A DNA stretch of 64,000 nucleotides from Geobacillus kaustophilus. Its GTDB lineage: Bacteria; Bacillota; Bacilli; Bacillales; Anoxybacillaceae. Every line of letters starts with the position of its first letter. Position 1 is the stretch's first letter. The notes beneath the pieces are model-generated. The model was given only the letters and a program-made list of their open reading frames with translations. It did not search any database and had not been told where the DNA came from. The position numbers were made by a program, and so were the translations under genes. Below are positions 1 through 9,168 of the stretch, in pieces. The DNA is taken from positions 2,232,001 to 2,296,000 of the forward strand of contig NZ_JYBP01000003.1 in assembly GCF_000948285.1 (NCBI RefSeq). Reading direction: 5' to 3'.

Positions 1-175
1 GAAGAGGAAGAATAGCTAGAAAAGAAGGCACAGCCGGCTGACGCCAACCAGCGCGGTCGGCGCTTATTTTTTGGCGGCGCCGTTTTCTCATTGACTAGTG
101 CGCTTGTCTATACTTTCTCTTCTCGTATTACATACACTTTTACTAATCGACAATGGATGCTAGGAGGAACTGATC

Positions 176-1171
176 TTGGCTTCGAAACGATCCCGCCTGT
201 TGTTTGACATTTTAAGCCATTACGACCTGAATGGAACTGAAATCGACATCATGAAGGAACTAAAAAAGGAAAAAGTATGGCTTGTGCAAAACAAAAAAAC
301 AAAGGAACGGTACGTGCTGAAACGACTGAGCGAAGACAAAACGAATTTTCCGATTTTGCTCCATTCAAAGCTGTATCAGGAAGGATTTCATGTCCCAAAA
401 ATCTTCCAAACGAAGACAGGCCAATATTACATCCACCGAAAAGGCCATTACTACTATTTGATGGACTACATCGTCCCAAGCGGAATGAAGCCCTCTTTCC
501 AACAACGAATCGAAGGGCTCGCCCGCTTTCATGCTCACAGTCTGTTTGCCGATTGGATCGGCCCCCGCCCTTCATCGTTTCTGGAGCCGAAAGACGTGCT
601 GAGCGCACATCGGCAAAAAGCAGCACAGTTAGAGGAGCAGGCAAAGGCCATCGATCATGGTGACGCTCTTTCTCATATAATGAAACAGATGGCCCGGATC
701 GCTAATCAAAGTTATGTATGGCTTGAAAAAAGCAATCTAGCTGATTTTTGCCGCACAGCGAAAGAACGAAAGGCCATTTGCCACGGGGATTACAACAGCA
801 ACAACCTTTTATTGGCGAAAAACCGCGAAATCATGATGATTGACTTTGACCGCGCCTACTACGGCCTCCCGCTTGATGATTTTCGCTTTCTGCTTGTTTC
901 GTTGATGAAAAACCCGAAAAACGACGCTGTAAAGCGAACGAGGCTGCTATTTGACCTTTATTTCTTCATTTGCTCGCTGTACACTCCGTACAAGAGCGTC
1001 TATGCCGCTGATGCGATGTTTCCTCACGTGTTTTACAGCGAAACGGTCGGCCGGGAAAAACAAAAGCAAGTGTTGCACAGCCCATCGTCCTTGGACTTGC
1101 TCACCCGCCTCGCCGAACAGGAAACAAAAAAATTCGCATTCTTGTCCGATTTTTTCAAAAGCGAGGGATAG
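176..1171 (+). CDS. CotS/CotI-type spore coat protein with kinase-like fold
   Basis: This protein of about 331 residues has the aminoglycoside-phosphotransferase-like fold used by the Bacillus CotS/CotI/YutH coat proteins. The catalytic-loop motif HGDYNSNN is at residues 203-210 and the metal-binding-type IDFDRA motif at about 222-227. The start is TTG, chosen because AGGAGG lies about nine bases upstream. A GT4 glycosyltransferase follows after six bases, so the two are probably one transcript acting in the mother cell during coat assembly. CotS-family members are known coat components; whether this one phosphorylates anything cannot be seen. The first 175 bases of the window hold no gene I can assign, only the possible tail of an upstream frame ending near base 15 and a weak GC-rich stem. 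Confidence 0.8.
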   Translation: MASKRSRLLFDILSHYDLNGTEIDIMKELKKEKVWLVQNKKTKERYVLKRLSEDKTNFPILLHSKLYQEGFHVPKIFQTKTGQYYIHRKGHYYYLMDYIVPSGMKPSFQQRIEGLARFHAHSLFADWIGPRPSSFLEPKDVLSAHRQKAAQLEEQAKAIDHGDALSHIMKQMARIANQSYVWLEKSNLADFCRTAKERKAICHGDYNSNNLLLAKNREIMMIDFDRAYYGLPLDDFRFLLVSLMKNPKNDAVKRTRLLFDLYFFICSLYTPYKSVYAADAMFPHVFYSETVGREKQKQVLHSPSSLDLLTRLAEQETKKFAFLSDFFKSEG

Positions 1172-1177
1172 AGAAAA

Positions 1178-2260
1178 ATGAAACAAACGATCGCCCACTT
1201 TCTACATGAAAAAATGAAAATCAATCAACGCTTTATTTACAACCAAATGGTTCATTTAAAAAAATACCGCCCGATCATGATCGGGTCATTCGCTGATGAC
1301 GGCAGCCATCCGTTTCCTCTCATTAACTACTACCACCTCAACGACATCGACGATTTCGGCCGCTTCGCCAAAGAACAAAATATTGTCGCCATTCACGCTC
1401 ACCATGGAAAGCATGCCGTCGAAATTCTCCCGTTTTGCATCGCCCATTGCATTCCACTTGTCGTCAGCATCCGCGGCCGCGATGGATCGGCGAAGCATCA
1501 AAGTTTGCGGCGCAATCAAACACGGTACAGCTTGCTCAAACAACACGGGGCGCTCTTTCTTCCTGTCTGCCGCTATCTTGCCAATGAACTGATCACGTTA
1601 GGCTTTCCGCCGGAAAAAATTCATGTCCTCTACGGCGGCATCGAGCTCGATTTATTTCCGTACCGGGAACGGACGATTCCTGAAAACGGAGGCATCATCA
1701 TTCTCTCGATCGGCCGGCTCGTCGAGAAAAAAGGGTTTTTAACGCTCGTGCGCTCCTTTCAGCGTGTGCATGCCAAACATCCGCGCTGCCGCCTTCGCAT
1801 CATCGGCAGCGGCAAAGAGGAAGAAAACATCCGCCGGCTTGTCAGCGAGCTGAAGCTCGATCCGTTTGTCGATCTGCTTGGCGCCATGGACGCCGCTTCG
1901 ATCGCTCGCGAAATGGAGCGCGCTCATCTATTTTGCCTGGCGAGCGAGACTGCTTCTGATGGAGACGTCGAAGGCATCCCCAACGTATTGAAAGAGGCGA
2001 TGGCAAGCGGGCTGCCGGTCGTCTCGACAAACCACGCCGGCATCCCCGAATTGATCGAACACAAACGCACCGGCTATCTCGCGCCAGAAAGAGACGACCT
2101 TGAGCTAGCGAACGGCATTCGCTTTTTTCTGGAACATCCGGAACGAATTCCATCCTTCACGAAAAAAGCGCGCAAAGTGATTGAACAGCAGTTTGATATC
2201 ACGAAACAAATCAAGGTGCAGGAGCGGTTGTATGATGAATTCATCAAAAAAACCAGGTAA
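1178..2260 (+). CDS. GT4-family glycosyltransferase (spore coat cluster)
   Basis: This is a 360-residue glycosyltransferase of the GT4 (GT-B fold) type. The C-terminal nucleotide-sugar-binding half contains LSIGRLVEKKGF, followed by an E-x7-E-type region with GIPNVLKEAMASGLPVVST and GIPELI. The N-terminal acceptor half contains IHAHHGKHAVEI. It starts at ATG after GAGGGATAG, six bases behind the kinase-like coat gene. The gene ends in its own terminator, whose stem includes the stop codon. By context it probably adds sugars to spore coat or crust material. Donor and acceptor cannot be told from sequence. It is more distant from CotSA than the two other GT4 genes in this cluster, lacking their N-terminal CTEKLPxP motif. 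Confidence 0.82.
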   Translation: MKQTIAHFLHEKMKINQRFIYNQMVHLKKYRPIMIGSFADDGSHPFPLINYYHLNDIDDFGRFAKEQNIVAIHAHHGKHAVEILPFCIAHCIPLVVSIRGRDGSAKHQSLRRNQTRYSLLKQHGALFLPVCRYLANELITLGFPPEKIHVLYGGIELDLFPYRERTIPENGGIIILSIGRLVEKKGFLTLVRSFQRVHAKHPRCRLRIIGSGKEEENIRRLVSELKLDPFVDLLGAMDAASIAREMERAHLFCLASETASDGDVEGIPNVLKEAMASGLPVVSTNHAGIPELIEHKRTGYLAPERDDLELANGIRFFLEHPERIPSFTKKARKVIEQQFDITKQIKVQERLYDEFIKKTR

Positions 2261-2279
2261 CTGTCACCTGGTTTTTTTG
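2245..2279 (+). terminator. Rho-independent terminator of the first coat gene pair
   Basis: An eight-base stem AACCAGGT/ACCTGGTT with a seven-base loop is followed by a run of T. The TAA stop of the glycosyltransferase lies inside the stem. Confidence 0.85.
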
Positions 2280-2283
2280 TTGC

Positions 2284-2451
2284 TCAATTCTTCCCTTTTC
2301 CTTTCCAAACAGTAGAAAGGAGCGCCATATAGCCGTCTGCCGCGCCAATATCAAAACGCTTCCCAGCGATCAGTTTTCCTCGGCATCCTTCCGTTGCTGC
2401 CAGACAACGGCTGGCTTCCGTCAGTTGAAGTTCCTCTCCCCTAGAGGTTTT
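2284..2451 (-). pseudogene. Remnant of a sugar-1-phosphate nucleotidyltransferase (GalU/YtdA-like), C-terminal end only
   Basis: On the minus strand an open stretch of about 55 codons with no start reads GEELQLTEAS near its beginning, then GKRFDIGAADGYM, and stops at 2284-2286. These match the conserved C-terminal block of UTP-glucose-1-phosphate uridylyltransferases (GExQLTDA and GKRYDIG). The stop before it at about 2452-2454 and the lack of any N-terminal two thirds show that the gene is broken. Such an enzyme makes UDP-glucose, the substrate of the adjacent ytcA product. B. subtilis ytdA is, from memory, a neighbour of ytcA, so this is most likely a decayed ytdA. The rest of 2261-2699 holds only this fragment, an unrecognised 61-codon minus-strand frame at 2421-2606 and the ytcA leader. 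Confidence 0.6.
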
Positions 2452-2699
2452 TTAGTGATGCTAAATATGGAAAAATGGCCGTCGTGAACACGTAAGAGAT
2501 AATCACTTTTTTGAGCACCGCTTTCCCACCTTCTCTTTTTTATATCCTTATCGTATTCGCTTTCGAATGACGGGAAAGGTTGTCCAACGAAAATAGGGTG
2601 CTTCATTTCCAGCGTTTTAGGCGCTTGCCATGTAGCAAACCGCGCTTGTCTGTTAATACGCTATAAAAGCCGGAGATTTCACGAAGGAGGCCTATTAGC

Positions 2700-3983
2700 A
2701 TGAACATCTGCATCATCGGCGCTGGCTATGTCGGACTGACCACCGCAGCCGTCCTTGCTGAACTTGGGCATGAAGTGCATTGCATTGAGCATGATGAACG
2801 GAAAATCCGCCTGCTCCATAACGGAGAAATTCCGTTTTATGAGCCGGGGCTCGAAGAATTGATTGTCAAAAACTATCATAATCTGACGTTCAGCGGCCGC
2901 TGGGATGATATCAAACGGGCGGCCGTCGTTGTCATATGTGTCGGCACCCCGCCGCGGCCCGACGGCGGCACCGACTTACGCTATATTGAAGCGGTGCTCG
3001 ACCGCTTGGCAGCGACGATCGAATCGTACAAAACGATCGTCACGAAAAGCACCGTCCCGCCGGGGACGAATGAATGGATGCGCTCCGAGCTCATCCGCAA
3101 AGGAGTGAAACCGCAGTTGTTCCGCATCGTATCCAACCCAGAGTTTTTGCGCGAAGGGTCGGCTGTCTACGATATGTTTCACCCGGACAAAATCGTCGTC
3201 GGACTCGAACCGGATGATGACCAATCGCTTGCCGTCATGCAGACGGTGTATGCCGGAATCAACGCTCCCTACGTCATCACGAGCCTGGCCGGCGCGGAAC
3301 TGATCAAATACGCTTCCAACGCGTTTTTGGCGACCAAAATTTCCTTTATTAACGAAATGGCACGCATCTGTGACGCGTTTGCCGCCGATGTCAATGACAT
3401 CGCCCTCGGGATCGGCTTTGACCCGCGCATCGGCCCACACTTTTTGCGGGCCGGCCTCGGCTATGGAGGATCTTGCTTTCCAAAAGATATCAAAGCGCTC
3501 GAACATGCGGCGCGCTCGCGCCAAGTGGAGCCGCATTTGCTGAAGGCAGTGCAGACCGTCAACGCCACCCAGCTTGACGTTTGCTTCCAAAAACTCAATG
3601 AGCAACTTGCCCCATTGACGGACAAAAAAATCGCCGTGCTTGGCATCGCCTTTAAGCCGAATACAGATGATACGCGTTTTTCCCCCGCTGAAGCGCTCAT
3701 CCGCCGATTGAGTGAAAACGGCTGTACGGTTGCCGCCTACGACCCAAAGGCAACGCTCTCGGAGCCGCTCGCCCGCGTCACACAAGTCCAGTCGGTGCAC
3801 GAAGCGATCCAAGGGGCGGATGGCTTGGTCATCGCCACCGATTGGGACGAATTCCGCACGCTTGACTGGGGGCAAGTGAAAGCGGCGATGAATGGGACAC
3901 TCGTGTTTGACGGTCGAAACTGTTTGGATCGCCATGCAGTCGAACAAAGCGGTTTGCGCTACATGGGGGTGGGGCGCCCGTGA
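2700..3983 (+). CDS. ytcA: UDP-glucose 6-dehydrogenase
   Basis: This 427-residue enzyme of the UDP-glucose/GDP-mannose dehydrogenase family oxidises UDP-glucose to UDP-glucuronate with two NAD+. The Rossmann motif GAGYVGLTTA is at the extreme N-terminus, the NAD-domain motif VGTPPRPDG is near residue 80, NPEFLREGSA is near 145, and the catalytic cysteine lies in YGGSCFPKD near 255. The C-terminal UDP-binding domain with AFKPNTDDTR is present, so the length and domain set are complete. AAGGAGG lies nine bases before the ATG. The stop overlaps the GTG start of ytcB by four bases, which implies translational coupling. Context (ytcB, ytcC, cotS, cotSA) places it in spore coat or crust polysaccharide synthesis. 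Confidence 0.9.
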   Translation: MNICIIGAGYVGLTTAAVLAELGHEVHCIEHDERKIRLLHNGEIPFYEPGLEELIVKNYHNLTFSGRWDDIKRAAVVVICVGTPPRPDGGTDLRYIEAVLDRLAATIESYKTIVTKSTVPPGTNEWMRSELIRKGVKPQLFRIVSNPEFLREGSAVYDMFHPDKIVVGLEPDDDQSLAVMQTVYAGINAPYVITSLAGAELIKYASNAFLATKISFINEMARICDAFAADVNDIALGIGFDPRIGPHFLRAGLGYGGSCFPKDIKALEHAARSRQVEPHLLKAVQTVNATQLDVCFQKLNEQLAPLTDKKIAVLGIAFKPNTDDTRFSPAEALIRRLSENGCTVAAYDPKATLSEPLARVTQVQSVHEAIQGADGLVIATDWDEFRTLDWGQVKAAMNGTLVFDGRNCLDRHAVEQSGLRYMGVGRP

Positions 3984-4936
3984 ACATTCTCGTCACCGGT
4001 GCGGCCGGATTTATCGGCTCCCATTTATGCGAAAAACTGCTCAAAAACGACGAGCATCATGTGATTGGCGTCGACGGCTTTCTCGGACCGACGCCAGCGC
4101 CGCTAAAGGCGAACAACATTGCCCATTTGCAGTCTCATCCGCGGTTTACCTTTCTTAAGCTGGATTTGCTGACAGCCGATTTGCAGTCCTTGCTGCAAAA
4201 CGTCGAAGCGGTCTACCACTTAGCCGGCATGCCCGGCGTGCGAACGAGCTGGGGGACGGAGTTTGCCGCCTATGCTGCCCACAACATTTCCGCTACCCAG
4301 CGGTTGCTTGAGGCGTGCAAAGACCGGCCGCTCAAACGGTTCATCTACGCTTCGACCTCATCCGTCTACGGCGAGCGGGGCGGCCCGTTGTCGGAAACGC
4401 TTGAACCGACCCCGCTCTCCCCATATGGCATTACGAAGCTCACCGGCGAACATTTATGCCGCGTCTATTTTCGCGAGTTCGCCGTACCGATCGTCATTTT
4501 GCGCTATTTCACCGTCTATGGCCCGCGCCAGCGCCCGGACATGTCGTTTCACCGCTTCATCCGCCAGCTGCTCGACGGCCAGCCGCTCACCGTGTTCGGC
4601 GACGGGACACAAGCGCGCGATTTCACCTATATTTCTGACTGCGTTGATGGAACGATCGCCGCGCTCGATCGGGATAGCGTCATTGGAGAAACGATCAATA
4701 TCGGCGGAAAAGAACGAGCATCGGTCAATGAGGTGATCCGTCTGCTGGAAACGCTGACGGGAAAACAAGCAATCATTCAGTACACCCCCGCCGCCCGCGG
4801 AGAGCCGAAACAAACGTGGGCCGACTTGACAAAATCGGAGCGGCTGCTCGGGTACAAGCCGGTTGTAACGCTTAAAGACGGCCTTCAAAAAGAGATCGAA
4901 TACATCCGTTCGCTGTATGAGGGTGAACATTCATGA
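3980..4936 (+). CDS. ytcB: Nucleotide-sugar epimerase/dehydratase (extended SDR)
   Basis: This 318-residue extended short-chain dehydrogenase/reductase has the NAD-binding motif GAAGFIGSHL at residues 7-16, the active-site serine region STSSVYG, and the catalytic YxxxK as YGITK. It also has the family motif YFTVYGPRQRPDM. It starts at GTG inside the end of ytcA (GTGA overlap) and its stop overlaps ytcC by ATGA. Following a UDP-glucose dehydrogenase, the likely reaction is C4 epimerisation of UDP-glucuronate to UDP-galacturonate. UDP-glucose 4-epimerase activity is the alternative, and sequence alone does not decide between them. It supplies a sugar donor for the coat glycosyltransferases downstream. 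Confidence 0.85.
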   Translation: MNILVTGAAGFIGSHLCEKLLKNDEHHVIGVDGFLGPTPAPLKANNIAHLQSHPRFTFLKLDLLTADLQSLLQNVEAVYHLAGMPGVRTSWGTEFAAYAAHNISATQRLLEACKDRPLKRFIYASTSSVYGERGGPLSETLEPTPLSPYGITKLTGEHLCRVYFREFAVPIVILRYFTVYGPRQRPDMSFHRFIRQLLDGQPLTVFGDGTQARDFTYISDCVDGTIAALDRDSVIGETINIGGKERASVNEVIRLLETLTGKQAIIQYTPAARGEPKQTWADLTKSERLLGYKPVVTLKDGLQKEIEYIRSLYEGEHS

Positions 4937-6087
4937 AAATTGCCTATATCTGCACAGAAAAGCTGCCCGCCCCGGCAGTGCGGGGCGGGGCCATTCAAAT
5001 GATGATCGATGGGATTGCTCCATTGATCGCTCGCCGCCACGAACTGACGATTTTTTCGATCGCTGATCCGCTTTTGCCGCCTGAAGAGACAGACGGAGAC
5101 ATCCGCTACATCCGTTTTCCAAAAGCCACGTATGAAACGGATGTGGCACGTGCGTTGGCCGCGCACAAATTCGATGTCGTCCACGTCTTCAATCGTCCTG
5201 TTCCGCTCATCGATTACCAAGCGGCGGCTCCGCAAAGCGCCTTTGTGCTAAGCCTGCATAACGACATGTTTTCCCCGCTGAAAATTACAGCAGAACAGGC
5301 GAAGCGGGCGCTAGACGCCTGCACCTTGCTGACCGCCGTCAGTGAATACATCAAACGGACGGTGACAAACCGTTACCCAATCGATCCTCAGAAAGTAAAA
5401 GTCGTTTATTCCGGAGTCGATGCTTCCCAATACATCCCCGTCTGGACGGAAGAAGGCAGGCGCATCCGCCAAGCGGAACGCGAAGCGTACGGACTCACCG
5501 ATAAGAAAGTCGTTCTCTTTCTCGGCCGACTCAGCAAAACAAAAGGACCGCATTTGCTGATTCAATGTCTGCCCTCCCTTTTGACTCGCCATCCCGAGGC
5601 AGCGCTTGTCATCGTCGGCGGAAAATGGTTCGGCGACACCGGACGAAGCGAATACATCGACTGGCTTCACGAGCTCGCGGCGCCGATGGCCGATCGCGTT
5701 CTGTTTACGAATTACGTCCCGCACAGTCATATTCCCAAACTGCTCTTAATGGCCGATGTGTTTGTATGCAGCTCGCAATGGCACGAGCCGCTCGCCCGCG
5801 TCCATTATGAGGCGATGGCGGCAGGCATTCCGGTCGTGACGACCAACCGCGGCGGCAACACCGAAATCGTCCGCCACGGCGAAACCGGCTTTGTCATCGA
5901 TGACTACCAAAACCCGCACGCTTTTTTTGAAGCGATTGATTACATGCTTACGAACAGACGCGAAGCGGAAACCATGGCGAAAAAGGCACGAACGCTCGTT
6001 GAACAGCAATTTCAATTCCACCATGTGGCTAAGCGGCTTGAAACGGTTTATATCGAAGCCTATTCCTCCCTTTCCCCAAACCAATAA
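4933..6087 (+). CDS. ytcC: GT4 glycosyltransferase YtcC (CotSA paralogue)
   Basis: This 384-residue GT4 glycosyltransferase is third in the translationally coupled ytcABC set. The N-terminus ICTEKLPAPAVRGGAIQ is typical of the CotSA/YtcC group. LFLGRLSKTKGP marks the donor domain. SSQWHEPLARVHYEAMAAG followed by GIPVVTTNRGGNTEIV forms the nucleotide-sugar binding region with its conserved glutamates. It is clearly a paralogue of the gene at 7440-9011 but lacks that protein's long tail. It probably transfers a uronic acid or other sugar made by ytcA/ytcB onto a coat polysaccharide. A good terminator follows immediately. Confidence 0.85.
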   Translation: MKIAYICTEKLPAPAVRGGAIQMMIDGIAPLIARRHELTIFSIADPLLPPEETDGDIRYIRFPKATYETDVARALAAHKFDVVHVFNRPVPLIDYQAAAPQSAFVLSLHNDMFSPLKITAEQAKRALDACTLLTAVSEYIKRTVTNRYPIDPQKVKVVYSGVDASQYIPVWTEEGRRIRQAEREAYGLTDKKVVLFLGRLSKTKGPHLLIQCLPSLLTRHPEAALVIVGGKWFGDTGRSEYIDWLHELAAPMADRVLFTNYVPHSHIPKLLLMADVFVCSSQWHEPLARVHYEAMAAGIPVVTTNRGGNTEIVRHGETGFVIDDYQNPHAFFEAIDYMLTNRREAETMAKKARTLVEQQFQFHHVAKRLETVYIEAYSSLSPNQ

Positions 6088-6127
6088 GGGCTGTCTAAGA
6101 GAAAGTATTTTCGGGACAGCCTTTTTC
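6088..6127 (+). terminator. Terminator of ytcABC
   Basis: GGCTGTC (6089-6095) pairs with GACAGCC (6115-6121) across a 19-base loop, followed by TTTTTC. It begins one base after the ytcC stop codon. Confidence 0.8.
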
Positions 6128-6276
6128 TTGTTTCTCTGAAACCAACAATTCCACTTCTTTTCCATTGCATCCCTGTGGATATGCTTCCTCCGCAGCGAAC
6201 GCCGTCAGCCTCAGGATCATAGAGAAAGATCCTAATAAGTTAATAAGCTTACCCAGTCCAATTTCGTTCTCCATAC

Positions 6277-6285
6277 ATATCCTAG
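6277..6285 (+). promoter_or_regulatory. Possible sigma-K -10 element upstream of cotS
   Basis: CATATCCTA fits the sigma-K -10 consensus CATANNNTA and lies about 57 bases before the cotS start. The expected -35 AC lies upstream but not at ideal spacing, so this is tentative. Late mother-cell expression is known for CotS genes. Confidence 0.3.
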
Positions 6286-6342
6286 TAGCAATCACACCTA
6301 TTTCGCTTCGTCCATTCCCCAATACCCGACAGGAGGGATAGC

Positions 6343-7437
6343 GTGAAGAACATCGTGATTGAGCCATGGCTCGTCGATGAAACGACCCATGAATTTTTCG
6401 TTCCTGAGTATATTATCCAGCTGGCAGAGGAAGTGCTGAAAAACTACGATTTATCCGTTCAAAACATGCAAATCATCACAACAAAACCAGACAAAGGAGG
6501 AGCCATTTGGAAACTCGAAACAAAATCAGGCCCGAAAAGTTTGAAGCTATTGCACCGAAGACCGACGAGAAGTTTATTCAGCCTCGGCGCACAGGAATAC
6601 TTGGCAGAAGTGCGCAAAGCAAGAGTGCCGCCGATTGTCAAAACAAAGGACGGAAAAAATTATGTAGAAGCGGGAGGAAAACTATGGTTTGTGGCGGAAT
6701 GGATTGAACCGTTGACGCCGGTTGCAAAGGATTTGGAAGGAGCAAGAAAGCTTTGTTATGCCCTTGGCGAATTCCATCGGCTAAGCAAAGGGTACATCCC
6801 CCCGAAGCAGGCAGAGATGGCTTCTCGGCTGCACAAATGGCCAAAAAACTATGAAAAAATGATCACGAAAATGAGCTGGTTTCGCAACATTGCCCAATAC
6901 TACCCTGAAATGCCGGCAAGCGCGCCGTTATTCGATGCCGTTGATCGATTTGAAGAACAGGCGCGAAAAGGCATGGAACGATTTCAGCAATCCAGCTATG
7001 TCGAATTCGTCAAGCAAGGAACGGCTCATTGGGGATTGGTTCACCAAGACTACGGTTGGTCCAACGGCCAAATGGGAGCGGACGGAATGTGGATTATTGA
7101 TCTCGACGGAGTTGCCTTTGACCTTCCGATTCGGGATTTACGAAAACTCATCAGCGGTACAATGGCAGATTTATACAAATGGGATGCAACATGGGTGCGG
7201 GAAATGATTCTAGCGTACTATGAAGCAAACCCCATAACGCCTGAACTATACGAGCTTTTGATGATTGACTTGGCCATGCCAAACGAATTTTACAAAAATA
7301 TAAAAGAAATTGTCTATGAACCGGACATGTTTCTCAATGAACAAACCGCACAGCTCATTCAAACGATTGTCGAAACCGACCAGTCAAAGTGGTCTGTATT
7401 GGCAGAAATCGAACATAAATGGAAAGGAGTGGGATAA
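6343..7437 (+). CDS. cotS: Spore coat protein CotS
   Basis: This 364-residue protein of the CotS family has a kinase-like fold with HQDYGWSN at residues 234-241 and IDLDGVAFDLPIRDLRKLI just after. That last block is the signature of CotS/CotI. An N-terminal ATP-lobe-like part contains GGAIWKLETKSGPKSLKLL. The start is GTG with AGGAGGG seven bases upstream. It is followed after two bases by cotSA, as in B. subtilis where cotS and cotSA are neighbours. CotS is an outer-coat component assembled late in sporulation. The HxD catalytic residues are retained, so a phosphotransfer role is possible but unproven. Confidence 0.85.
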   Translation: MKNIVIEPWLVDETTHEFFVPEYIIQLAEEVLKNYDLSVQNMQIITTKPDKGGAIWKLETKSGPKSLKLLHRRPTRSLFSLGAQEYLAEVRKARVPPIVKTKDGKNYVEAGGKLWFVAEWIEPLTPVAKDLEGARKLCYALGEFHRLSKGYIPPKQAEMASRLHKWPKNYEKMITKMSWFRNIAQYYPEMPASAPLFDAVDRFEEQARKGMERFQQSSYVEFVKQGTAHWGLVHQDYGWSNGQMGADGMWIIDLDGVAFDLPIRDLRKLISGTMADLYKWDATWVREMILAYYEANPITPELYELLMIDLAMPNEFYKNIKEIVYEPDMFLNEQTAQLIQTIVETDQSKWSVLAEIEHKWKGVG

Positions 7438-7439
7438 AT

Positions 7440-9011
7440 ATGAGGATTTTGATGGTTTGCACAGAAAAACTCCCCGTTCCCCCTGTACTCGGCGGAGCCA
7501 TTCAAACATATATTTCCGGCATTCTTGCACATGTAAGCCAATTCCATGATATCACCGTTTTAGGCATCAGCGATTCGGCGCTTCCCGAGCAAGAAACGAT
7601 CCATGGCGTTCACTACGTGCGCGTGCCGGGAAAAATATTTGAAATATACCGAGAAAACGTTGTTCGTTATGTGGCAGCAAACAAATTCGATCTCATCCAT
7701 ATCTTTAACCGCCCCCGCCTTGTTCTGCCCGTCCGGCAGGCAGCTCCCGACGCCAAAATAACGTTAAGTATGCACAATGATATGTTTCAACCGGAAAAAA
7801 TCGATCCAGAAGAAGCAGCGGCGGCCATCGCAGAAGTGGCCTACATCGTAACCGTGAGCGATTATATTGGCAATGTCATCCGAAGTCTATATCCGCAAGC
7901 ATCGCCAAAATTGCGCACGATTTATTCTGGAGTAGACAGCGAACGATTTTTGCCGGGGAATCATCCGAAAATGCAGAAAATACGCGATGACATTCGGCGT
8001 GCGCATGGATTGGAAAACAAAACGGTTATTTTGTTCGCCGGAAGGCTGTCGCGTAATAAAGGGGTCGATAAACTCCTTCTAGCATTGCCGGAGCTGGCAA
8101 AAAAATTTAAAAACTTAGCCCTGGTGATTGTCGGGAGCAACTGGTTTAGCGAAAATGACATGACGGATTATGTCGCATATGTAAGAGCACTGGCGAAGCG
8201 AATGCCTGTCCCCATTGTCACGACAGGCTTTGTCGCACCGAATGAAATCCAAAATTGGTTTGCGGCAGCCGATTTGTTCGTATGCACCTCGCAATGGCAG
8301 GAACCGTTGGCGCGCGTCCACTACGAGGCCATGGCAGCGGGCCTTCCGATCGTCACGACCGCGAGAGGCGGCAATCCGGAAGTCATTGTCGCCAATGAAA
8401 ACGGCCTTATCGTCGAAAATCCGGGGGACCCGAGTGATTTTGCCGACAAGATTGCCCAAATATTATCGAATCCATCATGGATGAGAAGAATGGGAGAAAA
8501 AGGCCGGCAGCTTGCAGTTTCGATGTATAATTGGGAACGGGTAGCTTCCGAGTTATTGGAAGTTTGGGAGCAGGCGGAGAAAACAGAACAAGCTGCAGTG
8601 AGTGAAGAACAAGCAGCCGGCATGACAATAGAACCGCTGAAAGAAGATGCAACAGAACAACTGAACCTGCCAACCCCTAAAGCGGATGCAAAAGAAAACG
8701 TCCACTCGAAGGAGAACGCGGCAGCGTCATCCGACAAAACGAAAAAGGGAAAAGCCAAAAAAGAGCGGGCTGCATCAATGGAAGACAATCAACAAACAGC
8801 CAAACAAAAAGAAGCTGCGGCAGAGCGAACCAAATCCGCGAAAAGCGCCCCAGCTCCTAAACAGAACCAAATCGTCCGCCACACAAAATCGTTTACCATT
8901 ACAAGCGGCAACCAACAAACGCTGGACTCGTCGCCTAAAACGCATTGGAACCGCAACCAAGCTCAAGCGAAACATGACAGCAAACATTTTACGATTGCAA
9001 GTTCACACTAA
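7440..9011 (+). CDS. cotSA: Spore coat glycosyltransferase CotSA with C-terminal low-complexity tail
   Basis: I place the start at the ATG at 7440, because AAAGGAGTGGG lies just upstream; this gives about 523 residues. Residues 1 to about 375 form a GT4 glycosyltransferase like CotSA: MVCTEKLPVPPVLGGAIQ at the N-terminus, LFAGRLSRNKG, and SSQWQEPLARVHYEAMAAG-type residues (here TSQWQEPLARVHYEAM). From about residue 380 to the end there is a hydrophilic tail rich in Ala, Lys, Glu, Gln and Ser. It ends with a basic, Asn/His-rich part carrying two related motifs, KSFTITSG and KHFTIASS. B. subtilis CotSA, as I remember it, is about 377 residues and has no such tail. The tail may anchor the enzyme in the coat; that is inference. 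The 157 bases after it hold no gene. Confidence 0.85.
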   Translation: MRILMVCTEKLPVPPVLGGAIQTYISGILAHVSQFHDITVLGISDSALPEQETIHGVHYVRVPGKIFEIYRENVVRYVAANKFDLIHIFNRPRLVLPVRQAAPDAKITLSMHNDMFQPEKIDPEEAAAAIAEVAYIVTVSDYIGNVIRSLYPQASPKLRTIYSGVDSERFLPGNHPKMQKIRDDIRRAHGLENKTVILFAGRLSRNKGVDKLLLALPELAKKFKNLALVIVGSNWFSENDMTDYVAYVRALAKRMPVPIVTTGFVAPNEIQNWFAAADLFVCTSQWQEPLARVHYEAMAAGLPIVTTARGGNPEVIVANENGLIVENPGDPSDFADKIAQILSNPSWMRRMGEKGRQLAVSMYNWERVASELLEVWEQAEKTEQAAVSEEQAAGMTIEPLKEDATEQLNLPTPKADAKENVHSKENAAASSDKTKKGKAKKERAASMEDNQQTAKQKEAAAERTKSAKSAPAPKQNQIVRHTKSFTITSGNQQTLDSSPKTHWNRNQAQAKHDSKHFTIASSH

Positions 9012-9168
9012 CACGAATCGAAAATCGCCAACGAAGAAAATGACGGATATCCAAAATAAAAACGATCCCACAGCAAATGAGGGAAACAAACCATAACCAT
9101 CCCATCCCTTTCCCAGAGCCGCAACGCATTCGGAGAAAGATGTGCTTCCTCACAGGAAAGGGAAGGCA

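Noticed and set aside
2421-2606. 61-codon minus-strand frame before ytcA
   Set aside because: No recognisable family and it overlaps the nucleotidyltransferase remnant in another frame; probably degraded sequence.
2976-3947. 323-codon open frame on the minus strand inside ytcA
   Set aside because: It is antisense to a full-length gene with all catalytic motifs; its translation has no family features and no ribosome binding site. It is a GC-driven shadow.
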